Position numbers and translations under genes: made by a program. The notes under the pieces are model-generated. The model had not been told where the DNA came from. It ran no database searches and saw nothing but the letters and a program-made list of their open reading frames with translations. A DNA stretch of 64,000 bases, taken from Microbacterium neungamense. GTDB taxonomy: Bacteria; Actinomycetota; Actinomycetes; Actinomycetales; Microbacteriaceae. Of this stretch, positions 30,370 to 38,402 are shown in pieces (within the stretch, counting starts at the first letter, position 1; each line of letters opens with the position of its first letter). The stretch lies in contig NZ_CP069717.1 of the NCBI RefSeq assembly GCF_024971095.1, positions 1,364,001 to 1,428,000 on the forward strand. The letters run 5' to 3'.

Positions 30370-30632
30370 GCAGTCGCGCGCAGCTCGCGCAGGCGCGACC
30401 GGTACTCGTCGGTCTTCGCCTTGATCGTCGCCAGGTCGGAACCGCGCACGCTGTTCACGTCCTGCCACAGGGCGACGTCAGCGGCCTTCGCCGCCTCGCG
30501 CTCCGTCGCGGTCGCCGCGTGACGAGAGAGCCAGACGTACTCGCCGCCAAGCTCGGTCGCGGTCTCGCGCATGATGTCGTAGACCATCGGGTCGAAATCC
30601 ACGATCTCGGGGGCGACTGCCGTCTTAGTCAT
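30366..30632 (-). CDS. Antitoxin of the zeta-type toxin
   Basis: The 88-aa protein lies directly upstream of the zeta toxin and overlaps it by four bases, the standard antitoxin-first order. It is mostly helical and charged, with no visible DNA-binding motif, which fits a neutralising partner like epsilon/PezA-type small proteins. The assignment rests on position, size and coupling. TATGCT around 30657-30662 on the minus strand is a possible -10, close to the left end of the neighbouring transposon. Confidence 0.7.
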   Translation of the reverse strand: MTKTAVAPEIVDFDPMVYDIMRETATELGGEYVWLSRHAATATEREAAKAADVALWQDVNSVRGSDLATIKAKTDEYRSRLRELRATA

Positions 30633-30753
30633 GAGATCCCCTTCCGTCTACTTCTCCAGCATACGTGGTGTCCCTTCTCAGCGATCCTGACATCTCGTGA
30701 GACGCGAGACCCGCAGGATCATGCGGGTGCTCGGTATGTATCGAGCGCGAGTA

Positions 30754-30775
30754 TGTCTCATCGAAGATGACAGTG
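30754..30775 (+). repeat. Left-end copy of the 22-bp inverted repeat (putative TnsB site)
   Basis: TGTCTCATCGAAGATGACAG(TG) is itself a partial palindrome (TGTC...GACA). It matches the right-end copy in inverted orientation with a single difference. Confidence 0.8.
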
Positions 30776-30887
30776 TCCAACGTGGGCTGATGTGTTCGGT
30801 GGAGCCGATCGACAGCCGGCAGCGCGATGACCGAGGCGTTGACCTCGTGCTCCTGGACAGGGCACCCGGCTGTGAGAGCATGATGAC

Positions 30888-31145
30888 ATGGCCCGAGTCG
30901 CTTCACCTGTCGCCGCCCTGGTCGGCTCGCGGATCGTCGCGAGGCGCAACGAGCTGGGCATGACCGCTGCGGAGCTGAGCCGCCGCTCGGGCGTGAGCGC
31001 GGCGAATATCAGCTTCTACGAGAACGGCCGCTCGCTCATGAACATCGGCTCGCTGCTGCGCATCGCGGCCGCGCTCGAGATCGACCCGAGCGTGTTGCTC
31101 GACGGCGTTCAGCTCGCCGTGGCCGAGCAGCAGCAGGAGGCCTGA
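30888..31145 (+). CDS. XRE-family helix-turn-helix regulator
   Basis: The 85-aa protein is essentially one HTH domain: IVARRNELGMTAAELSRRSG and VSAANISFYENGRSL. It is the first gene inside the left end of the transposon and the only one transcribed rightward. Its upstream region holds the 22-bp repeat and a CCCGCA-N6-TGCGGG palindrome (30710-30727), either of which could be its operator. It may control the transposition genes or the cargo. It converges with the second XRE gene, 10 bases apart. Confidence 0.85.
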   Translation: MARVASPVAALVGSRIVARRNELGMTAAELSRRSGVSAANISFYENGRSLMNIGSLLRIAAALEIDPSVLLDGVQLAVAEQQQEA

Positions 31146-31155
31146 CCGAGGCGGG

Positions 31156-31389
31156 TCACTCGCGCTCGGCCTGTTCCTCTGTGGGGGCGAGACGGAGCGC
31201 CAGCCCCAGAGCGTCTGCGACCTTGGAGAGAGTCGCTGTGCTCACGTCCTCGCCGGCCTCGATCCGAGCGATGGACGGTCGCGAGACGTGAGCTGCTTCC
31301 GCAAGGTCGTTCTGAGACCACCGACGAGCGTTGCGAGCTTCGCGGATGCGGTGAGCGATCTCCGGCATGGACCTGTCAGGGCTTGGCAT
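31156..31389 (-). CDS. Small XRE-family regulator at the end of the cargo operon
   Basis: The 77-aa HTH_3 protein contains RRWSQNDLAEAAHVSRPSIA. I start it at ATG 31389, which overlaps the upstream gene by 14 bases and has AGAAGG about 7 nt upstream; ATG 31368 is an alternative. Small XRE proteins next to restriction-modification genes often act as controller (C) proteins, and they are also common antitoxins. A role as controller of this operon is inference. Confidence 0.8.
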   Translation of the reverse strand: MPSPDRSMPEIAHRIREARNARRWSQNDLAEAAHVSRPSIARIEAGEDVSTATLSKVADALGLALRLAPTEEQAERE

Positions 31390-32212
31390 CGGCAGCCTTC
31401 TGATCTGTTGTCGCGACCGCGTCGATCTGAGCGAGGAAAGCGTCAGGATCGGTACCGACAGGGGCTGTGTAGAGTTTTCCCCCGGTGCCGATCGTGCGGT
31501 TCGGTCGCGCGAGAAGGCGGACGTCGAAAGCGTCGCTGCGCACAGCGACGAGACCGCGCGCATGCCACTTGCGCATGATCTGCAACAGGGCGACGACGAT
31601 GCGTGCCAGGTTCATGACGAGGTAGGACGCAGCCAGGTATCGGTCGTCCAGGTCATGATCGCCGACACGCTCGGTCACATCGGTGTCGCCGTGGCCGAAG
31701 TCGCAGTAGAGCCACGCATCGGCAAGCTTCGTATCGGGAATCATCGCGCCCAGATCGCCGTCGACCGAACCACGTTGCATCGAGAACCCGAGCGTCGCGC
31801 CCGACTTCGGATCGAGCTGCTTCCACTGCGACCTGGCGTTCGAGAACACTTCCGCGTACTCGGGATCGGGGTGCTCGGTCGACGACTGCAGTTCGACTTC
31901 GAGTGCAGCAAGCACCTTCTCGAGGTACAGGTCGTCACGTTCCATCATGAACGGACGGCAGCGCGCGGCGAGAGACTCGAACGCCTCTTCGGGCGGGAGA
32001 TCGGCGTGTAGAGAGAAGGATCCGTCAGCAGCAGGGCGGAGAGACAGTCCGCCCGCCATCCAGCGAGGTACAGGCAGATCGCGGTTCGTGAGCAACGAGT
32101 GGGTCTCGACACGGCGCGCGCGGAAGACAAACCACTCCAGGGTGCGCGCACGAAGCGTGTCGTCGCACATCTTGCGCTGCCACTCCTTGGTGGAGAACTT
32201 CTTCTTGGCCAT
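31376..32212 (-). CDS. Unrecognised 278-aa cargo protein
   Basis: It begins MAKKKFSTKEWQRKMCDD and is soluble, with no signal peptide or membrane segment. A middle segment reads LADAWLYCDFGHGDTDVTER, followed by a helical stretch YLAASYLVMNLARIVVALLQ. No enzyme motif is evident. It lies 59 bases after the NPPY methyltransferase gene in the same direction and overlaps the small XRE gene, so it probably belongs to the same system, perhaps as a specificity, inhibitor or accessory subunit. GC content is lower than in the chromosomal flanks. Confidence 0.6.
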   Translation of the reverse strand: MAKKKFSTKEWQRKMCDDTLRARTLEWFVFRARRVETHSLLTNRDLPVPRWMAGGLSLRPAADGSFSLHADLPPEEAFESLAARCRPFMMERDDLYLEKVLAALEVELQSSTEHPDPEYAEVFSNARSQWKQLDPKSGATLGFSMQRGSVDGDLGAMIPDTKLADAWLYCDFGHGDTDVTERVGDHDLDDRYLAASYLVMNLARIVVALLQIMRKWHARGLVAVRSDAFDVRLLARPNRTIGTGGKLYTAPVGTDPDAFLAQIDAVATTDQKAADAKP

Positions 32213-32271
32213 GTCAGATGACGCCTCTCAGCCAGCTCGGACCTTCGGTACGGACGCGGAATCCCGACCCG

Positions 32272-33306
32272 TCAGGACATCGGCTTCACGTGCGACTCGA
32301 TGAAGTCGATCTCGGCCTGGTCGAGGCCGTACTTCGCGTACAGCTGCTGGTCGATCTCGGGGATCGACTTGCTCCAGTCGATATCCGATGCCTCCGTGAA
32401 GTCCTGGAGTGGGACGTGCTTCCAGACCTTCGCCGGGTTGTGCTGTGTGATCTTCAGGATGCCGAGCATGGCGCGAGCAAACTTCGTCTTCACGTATTTG
32501 AGACACGCCTTAGCGTCAGCCTCGTCATCAAACGCCCCGATCGTGATGAAACTCTGGGTGACTGCAACTTCGGGCCCGATCACATCGGGCGAAGACAGGG
32601 ATTCCCCCAGAGCGCCAGAGCCGTTGGCGGCCGGGAGCGCCACCTTGAACTTGTCGAAGCTCTTAGGGCCACGGAGATAGTCCCGACGGATCCAGCGGGA
32701 GAACCGCTTGTTCTTCACGAGCCCCAGGACCTGGCCGTATTCGTGACCGTCGTCGGGCATTGTTTCGAAGTACAGGAACGGCAGCTGTTCGAAGGTGTTG
32801 GTACTCACACGGTACTGAGCGTCCGACGACATGAGGCCTGAAGCCTGGGGGTTCTCGTTGTGCATGAGTTCCGTATAGGCATATGCGCGCCCGCTCGACA
32901 CTGACGGCGCAATCGATGCATCGTGAGCAGCGTTGACCTTGTGCATGATCTCGTTGAGCTCGGGGTAGCTGGTGAACGTGTCGATCGGCTCGTCGTCACG
33001 CTCTTCGTCCCAGTAGGTAACTGCGATCCCACCCTTGATGTCGGTCCCCGGAAACAGATCGTTGCTGTTGGGCACGTAGTACGGAACGCTCAGGTGGCGG
33101 TCCGCGAGCATCTTCTCGTTCCACGCCTTCGGGGTGAACCCGGCGTTGAAGAGGAAGCGGGCCGGTGTGATGAGCACGGCCTTGCTGGCGACCTCGTACG
33201 CCGCGTCCATGAACTGGTGGTAGACCGGCGTGTCACGAGTACCTTCGCCCTGCGCCTCCTCCTGGTAGGGAGGGTTGCCGATCACGACATCGAACTTCTT
33301 ACCCAT
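32272..33306 (-). CDS. Adenine methyltransferase C-half (NPPY motif, Eco57I-like)
   Basis: The 344-aa protein starts MGKKFDVVIGNPPYQEE: motif IV, the catalytic centre of N6-adenine methyltransferases, falls at residues 10-14, so the SAM-binding motif I half is not in this chain. The rest resembles the C-terminal methyltransferase/target-recognition part of Eco57I-like and Type ISP enzymes. The ATG is 2 bases after the helicase stop (TGATCATG), in another frame. The helicase C-terminus ends just where such domains precede NPPY, so the two chains probably form one methyltransferase. Confidence 0.8.
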   Translation of the reverse strand: MGKKFDVVIGNPPYQEEAQGEGTRDTPVYHQFMDAAYEVASKAVLITPARFLFNAGFTPKAWNEKMLADRHLSVPYYVPNSNDLFPGTDIKGGIAVTYWDEERDDEPIDTFTSYPELNEIMHKVNAAHDASIAPSVSSGRAYAYTELMHNENPQASGLMSSDAQYRVSTNTFEQLPFLYFETMPDDGHEYGQVLGLVKNKRFSRWIRRDYLRGPKSFDKFKVALPAANGSGALGESLSSPDVIGPEVAVTQSFITIGAFDDEADAKACLKYVKTKFARAMLGILKITQHNPAKVWKHVPLQDFTEASDIDWSKSIPEIDQQLYAKYGLDQAEIDFIESHVKPMS

Positions 33307-33308
33307 GA

Positions 33309-36300
33309 TCAGTTGCCTTCCGTCAGCATGTCGTCGATCGTCTGGGCGCGCTGTTCGCTGGTCATCTTCGCGAGGTTGCCGACCCTGAAGTGGCCGGACT
33401 CCTTGAGCCAGCGCTTGCGCTCGGGCACCCCGCCGGAGACCGCCTCGAGACTGATCTCGTGGAGGATCTTGTTGTGGCTCATCTCGAACAGCTGCGAGGT
33501 GAGGATGTGCTTGAGCCGCTCGCCCTGATCCGGGATCCGATCGGCCAGGCCGGTGTCGAGACGCCGCACGAGCTCCATGAGGAACAGACCGGCGGTAGAG
33601 AACAGGTCGGCGAAGGTCTTCTCGGGATCCGTGAAGATGCCGGGGTTCTCGGTCTCGAGGATGTCGACCATCTGCTTGACGACCGGCTGCGGCGTGAAGA
33701 CGAGCGAGGTCTTCTGCTGCGGGATGTAGGCGAAGATGTTCTCCGTCTGCGCGTCGTCGAAGTAGTCGGCGAGGGCTTCCTTCTTGTCGAGGAACTCCTG
33801 GATCGACTGGTCGAACACGGCCTCGTCGAAGAGGCCGGGGATCTTCGTGACCGTACCGTCCGCCTCGGTGACCTCCTGGCCGTCGCGCAGCACGCGGAAC
33901 TCCGCCACGCTGATGCCGGTGATCTCCTCGAACACGTCGTCGGGTGGGTAGTTGTCGAAGTTCGCCAGACGGATGTTCCGGTCGCTGTAGGCCATGAGGA
34001 ACATCGGGATTGTGCGGGCGAAGCCGCGCAGGTGCGAGCGCGCGTCGTCCATGGTCTGGTCGGCGCGCTTCTGCTCCTTCTTCTTCTCCTCGCGCTCGAC
34101 GATGGCCTGGGTCATCGACTCGGTCGTCTCCATGAGAATCTTGGCGACGTTCTCGTGGAAGGCCCTCTCCTGCTCGGCCTTCTTCACGGCGATCACAGCA
34201 GCGTCGGCCTCGGTGGCGGCTTCGGCCAGCTCGTCGGCGAGGTGCTTCGAGGCGATCTCGTGCTCGACGCGCGCACGTTCGTACCTGCGCACGACCTCAG
34301 CCTCGGTGGCCTTCTCGTCGCGCTCGACCTGCTTCTTCGTCAGCCCGTACTCGGCCTGGAGCTTGTCACGGGTCTCGCGCGTCTTCTCTGTGGCAAGCTT
34401 CGCGAGCTTCCTCGCCACCTCGGCCGCAGGAGCCTGGGGGTCCGTCGTCGGGATCTCCTCGACGCTCCACACCGGTACGCCGAGCTCGGCGACCTTGGGG
34501 TTGATGACCGTCTCGAGGTCGACCTCGGCGTTGCCGTCCCGATCGACGTTCGGCAGCGGCTCGGGCAGGTCGAGCTCCTTCTTCTTGAGCTTGCCCTGCT
34601 CAGCGGTCGGGAGTTTGTCGAGGATCTTCTTCACGTGCTCGGAGTAGCGGAAGATCCCGGCGACGTTCGCGAACAGCAGGTTCGACAGGAACCCGCGGCG
34701 CACGACCTCGCGGGCCTTGAACACCTTCGGGAAGGTGAGCACCTGGGAGGCGTCGAGCTCGACCATCCGCCCCTCGGCGTCCTCACCGATGACGGGGAAG
34801 AAGTTCAGCAGGGTGCGGATGTTCTGCTGGCGCACGGCGGTGTCACCCGAGGGGTTCGGGTGAAGGTTGTTCGCGAACTCGTCGAAGATCGTGAGGGTGC
34901 GCTCGGGAGCGAAGTCGAAGATGTAGGCGTTCTTCTTCTGGAGCACCTTGCCGTCGCGCTCGAAGGTGCACGGGTTCTGCGCCCGGAACGCCGCCTGCAT
35001 GTAAAGGGCCGGCGAGGTCACGTTGGAGAGCATGACGACCGCTGTCCACTCGGGGACGGTCACGCCCGTGGTGAGCTGGCCGACCGAGAGGGTGATCGTC
35101 TTTCCTCCGGTCTTCTCGGCCTCGGCGATGGCCTCGCGGACCTTCGTCAGGGACGCCTTCGAGACCTCGAGGTTGCTGTCGTCCTCGGTGCTGCGCCCGT
35201 CACCGGCGGCCAGGACGACGGTGTACTCCTTGAACACCGGGTGCTTCTTCAGCATCCGCTGCAGGGCCTTCGCCGAGGCCACGCGGTCGAGCAGCCAGAA
35301 CGAGTGCCGGATCTCGTCGCGCAGCTCCGGGGTCGAGAACGGGTACTTCTCGTTCACGGACAGCCGGTTGAGGAAGGCCTGCACGTCGGCCTCGTGCTCG
35401 AAGTACCCGTTGTCCTTCGTGCGGAAGAACTCACCGAGATCGAAGGCGTAGTCGATGTTCGCGTCGTCCTCGGCGATCGCCACGCCCTCGGCCAGACGGT
35501 CGCTGATCATCCGGGAGACCTGATAGGTGAACAGGTTCAGCGTGGGGAGAGCCTCGTAGGGGTTATCCTGGCTCGGGTCGTCCCACTCCGCACGCGCGGT
35601 CTGCTCGTCCGCGTAGGTCCAGTTGAAGATCTGGTCCTGGTCGAAACGGCCCGACGCGAGCGCCTTGAACGGCGTGCCGGACAGGTGCAGCGTCCACTTG
35701 CGGGTGATCTGGTCGAAGGCGACGTCGGTCTTCGTCGTGTCGACACCCTCGTGCGCCTCGTCGATGACGAGCAGGTCCCAGTCGAACTGCGCGATGTGCT
35801 TGAGCTTGTCGAAGCTCCCGCCGAAGTACGTCGAGCCCTTGAGGTCCTGCAGCGAGAGGAACTCGACGATGCGCGGATCCTGGTCGATCTGTTCCCGCGA
35901 GTAGGAGAGCCACTGCTGCCTCGTCATCGTCGGGCGGCCGTTGAGCGACGGTGACTCGGAGACGAACCGGTAGGTCGTCTGGTGCCCGATGAAGCGCAGG
36001 AAGTCGTCGAGCCACGAGTGCGCGATCGCCGGTCGGTTCGTCACGATCAGCACGCGGCGCGCGTCGAGCTTGCGCATGAGGTCGTAGGTCGTGAGGGTCT
36101 TGCCGAAGCGCGGCTTCGCGTTCCACAGCACCTCGGCCTTGCCGCCCTGGAACGCCCCGAGCGCCTGAGAGACGGCCGCCTTCTGCTCGGGGCGCAGCTC
36201 GTAGTCCTGCTCGATGCCCGAGAGGTCGATCTCGAAGCTGCCCGAGGCGAAGTCGAAGAAGTACTGCTTCGAGGTCTTCGGAGCGCCTTCGAAGCGGTGC

Positions 36301-36617
36301 CACTCGGTCCGCGTGGTGCGGCCCCCGGGCCCGGAGACGTGTTCGCGCTCGATGCCCTGCTGCTTGAGGAAGGCGTGGAAGTCGTGGTCGGTGAACCGCC
36401 CGCCGTCGGGCGTCATGTATGTGGCCTTGAACACCCACTCGATCTTCTTGTCGATCGACAGCTGCGAGGCCTGCTGGGCGATGCGTGCTTGTGCGCCGCC
36501 GGCCTGCTCGGTGTAGCCGATCTTCTCCCAGCCGGCGTACTTGGGCAGGTCGGGCGTGCTCCACGAGTAGATCTGCGGGGTGATCTCCCGGAACGTGCTG
36601 ATTGTGGGGTTAGGCAT
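33309..36617 (-). CDS. GIY-YIG-like/SF2 helicase protein with a C-terminal methyltransferase N-half
   Basis: The 1102-aa protein has, in order: a T5orf172/GIY-YIG-like segment (QIYSWSTPDL, EKIGYT, RIAQQ; residues 15-48); a helicase core with degenerate Walker A KPRFGKT (168-174), DEAH box VIDEAHEG (284-291), motif III LSGTPF and a motif VI-like QAAFRAQNP; a charged coiled-coil stretch (about 700-870); and a methyltransferase start with FTPQPVV (974) and a motif I-like DLFSTAGLF (1004-1012). It probably translocates on DNA and cuts. It overlaps the upstream gene by 8 bases. The layout recalls Type ISP enzymes such as LlaBIII, but with GIY-YIG in place of an Mrr nuclease. Confidence 0.82.
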   Translation of the reverse strand: MPNPTISTFREITPQIYSWSTPDLPKYAGWEKIGYTEQAGGAQARIAQQASQLSIDKKIEWVFKATYMTPDGGRFTDHDFHAFLKQQGIEREHVSGPGGRTTRTEWHRFEGAPKTSKQYFFDFASGSFEIDLSGIEQDYELRPEQKAAVSQALGAFQGGKAEVLWNAKPRFGKTLTTYDLMRKLDARRVLIVTNRPAIAHSWLDDFLRFIGHQTTYRFVSESPSLNGRPTMTRQQWLSYSREQIDQDPRIVEFLSLQDLKGSTYFGGSFDKLKHIAQFDWDLLVIDEAHEGVDTTKTDVAFDQITRKWTLHLSGTPFKALASGRFDQDQIFNWTYADEQTARAEWDDPSQDNPYEALPTLNLFTYQVSRMISDRLAEGVAIAEDDANIDYAFDLGEFFRTKDNGYFEHEADVQAFLNRLSVNEKYPFSTPELRDEIRHSFWLLDRVASAKALQRMLKKHPVFKEYTVVLAAGDGRSTEDDSNLEVSKASLTKVREAIAEAEKTGGKTITLSVGQLTTGVTVPEWTAVVMLSNVTSPALYMQAAFRAQNPCTFERDGKVLQKKNAYIFDFAPERTLTIFDEFANNLHPNPSGDTAVRQQNIRTLLNFFPVIGEDAEGRMVELDASQVLTFPKVFKAREVVRRGFLSNLLFANVAGIFRYSEHVKKILDKLPTAEQGKLKKKELDLPEPLPNVDRDGNAEVDLETVINPKVAELGVPVWSVEEIPTTDPQAPAAEVARKLAKLATEKTRETRDKLQAEYGLTKKQVERDEKATEAEVVRRYERARVEHEIASKHLADELAEAATEADAAVIAVKKAEQERAFHENVAKILMETTESMTQAIVEREEKKKEQKRADQTMDDARSHLRGFARTIPMFLMAYSDRNIRLANFDNYPPDDVFEEITGISVAEFRVLRDGQEVTEADGTVTKIPGLFDEAVFDQSIQEFLDKKEALADYFDDAQTENIFAYIPQQKTSLVFTPQPVVKQMVDILETENPGIFTDPEKTFADLFSTAGLFLMELVRRLDTGLADRIPDQGERLKHILTSQLFEMSHNKILHEISLEAVSGGVPERKRWLKESGHFRVGNLAKMTSEQRAQTIDDMLTEGN

Positions 36618-37422
36618 CTGCGTTCGCTTTCTTGTGAACGTGGTGGACCGGGCACGGCTCGTAGGAGGCGTACACGGTGAAGTCGAAGGCCCCGTCCTCG
36701 CGCAGCGAGTTGAAGGTGAACGGCTCTCTCCTGACCAGCGAAGGGTCGTCCGACTGGCGGGTCCACCAGGAGAACTCGATCTCGTCGCCGTCGGGCGTCT
36801 TGCCCGTCAGGGTGTTGCCTCGCAGGATGTTGGTCTTGACGAGGAACAGCGCCGCGCGGTAGAGGTCGGTTCGCGGCGAGCACGGCGTGCCGTGCGAGGC
36901 GTGGAACTTCACGAACTCGCTCACCAGCGCAGCCTGCGCGTCCTGGTGGTTGTCTTCGAGCAGCTCGATCGCGTAGATCGACGCGAGCGCGAACAGCGAC
37001 TCTCGGGGCCAGGTCGAAGGATCTAGCCGCTCCTCGATCGCAGCGAGCTTGCGTTGCAGGATCGCGACGAGGAAGTTGCCGTCACCTGCAGCGGGCTCGA
37101 GAAAGGTCTTGTCGACGAACCCGTCTCCGCTCTCGAGGTCCTCGCTGACCAGGTCGAGCATCTGATCGACCATCGAGCGCGGCGTGAACACCTCGCCGTA
37201 GGTCTTGACGCGGTGCCGCGACTTCACGAAGAGGCGGTCAGCGTCAGGGTTGCTCATAGCGATCTTCCGTCGGTAGGAGGTGAACGAGACGGGTGCGCCA
37301 CCCGGCAAGGGGAGAGCACCCCTCGCAGGTGCCTCGGGCGTGACGAAGGTGCCGTCGATGCTGCGCGGCTCGAACGCGGGCGCAGTGACCGGCGGAGCCG
37401 TCGCGAGTGCGGTCGGGGTCAT
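36610..37422 (-). CDS. Adenine methyltransferase N-half lacking the NPPY motif
   Basis: The 270-aa protein has motif X (YGEVFTP, 75-81), motif I (FLEPAAGDGNF, 107-117) and a motif II-like IYAIEL, then ILRGNTL. It ends (VHHVHKKANADA) without motif IV, so it can bind SAM but cannot methylate alone. The first 55 residues are low-complexity; ATG 37257 (residue 56, ribosome site GGAAG) is an alternative start, although ATG 37422 also has AGAGG upstream. It is the first gene of the cargo operon and overlaps the helicase by 8 bases. The catalytic half is likely supplied in trans by the 32.3-33.3 kb gene. Confidence 0.8.
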   Translation of the reverse strand: MTPTALATAPPVTAPAFEPRSIDGTFVTPEAPARGALPLPGGAPVSFTSYRRKIAMSNPDADRLFVKSRHRVKTYGEVFTPRSMVDQMLDLVSEDLESGDGFVDKTFLEPAAGDGNFLVAILQRKLAAIEERLDPSTWPRESLFALASIYAIELLEDNHQDAQAALVSEFVKFHASHGTPCSPRTDLYRAALFLVKTNILRGNTLTGKTPDGDEIEFSWWTRQSDDPSLVRREPFTFNSLREDGAFDFTVYASYEPCPVHHVHKKANADA

Positions 37423-37581
37423 GGAACCTCTTCGTCAGGGGTGGCGAGTCGTGTGCTTGTATCAGAAACCTTACATCGTGCGCGCCTGCCTGTCAGGCAT
37501 ATGTACCTCCCAGAACGTGTTTATCGGGTACCTCGGACATTCCTGCGTCGCCGCCCGGCGGGTCTTCCCCCGTCACGATCT

Positions 37582-38387
37582 TCACCAGCGGTACCAGGTC
37601 GGATAGGCAGCAGGAGAACGGCGGGCGACCGCCGACCATCGCTCCATGCTGTCGGGTGTGCGACGTGGCCCAGCAGGTTCCGCTTCGCCACGACAGACGG
37701 CAAGCTCGGTGCGGCTGAGCTTCTCGAGGATCTGCATGCGTTGCAGGCCGGGGACGTCGCCGTACCAGCGGTCCCAGAGGTTGCCGTCGAGCTCTTCGGA
37801 GAGCCGCGCGTCGATGTCGTTGTCATCGCTCTCCGGCTCGAGACCGAGCTCGGCGTGCAGCTTCTCGCGTAGCCGTGTATGAGCGGGCGCTGCGAGCTCG
37901 CGGCGCAAGAAGGCGCGGACGTGAGCGGTGCCTGCGGCGAGTCCTACGGGGCCGCACTCGACCAGTCGCAAGAAGTCCTCGGAGGCCAGCAGCAGCATGC
38001 CGCTCACGAGGACGGGCAGGTCGGCCATCTGCCGCGCGAGCGAGACTTCAGTGCGCGCGGTGCGGTCGCCACGGTCCTGCCAGCCATAGAGCATGCCGCG
38101 CAGGAAGCGCGCCTCGGGGGACGAGATCGTGAGCTCGGAGAGGCGCATCGTGCCGCCGAGCATCCGCCCGGCGTGCAGCAGATCCGGGAACGCAGCGACG
38201 TCGATGTCATGACCGTCAGCGCACCAGCGCCGGTGCCGGACGCAGACGGGGCTGCGCGCGTCGAGCACCTCGACCACCTCGCCGTGGCTGCACCGCCGGC
38301 ACAGGAACGTCGCACCGGCGTGGCCATGGCCGCGTCCGCACAGCGCGAGCCGCTCGACGCAGTGCGCGCTGCATGTCCACCGTCTCG
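37582..38387 (-). pseudogene. tniQ: tniQ, C-terminal part (split by IS110 element)
   Basis: This is the downstream part of a TniQ/TnsD target-selection protein. The zinc-finger pairs are FLCRRCSHGE and SPVCVRHRRW, followed by a helical region (FLRGMLYGWQDRGDR) and a C-terminus that ends at a stop at 37582. The frame runs into the antisense of the IS110 transposase upstream, with no start of its own. It is the missing rest of the fragment at 39698-39922. TniQ proteins pick the insertion site and recruit TnsC. Confidence 0.75.
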
Positions 38388-38402
38388 ATGCTCCTATGGA
38401 TG

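Noticed and set aside
28826..30632. The HTH gene and zeta toxin-antitoxin pair as part of the transposon cargo
   Set aside because: The end-like inverted repeats lie to the right of the antitoxin, so on present evidence these genes are outside the element, though only just.
33300..33311. Helicase and NPPY genes as one gene broken by a frameshift
   Set aside because: The arrangement TGATCATG gives a stop and a new ATG 2 bases on, with both proteins having natural-looking ends. Coupled separate genes are the simpler reading, though resequencing would settle it.
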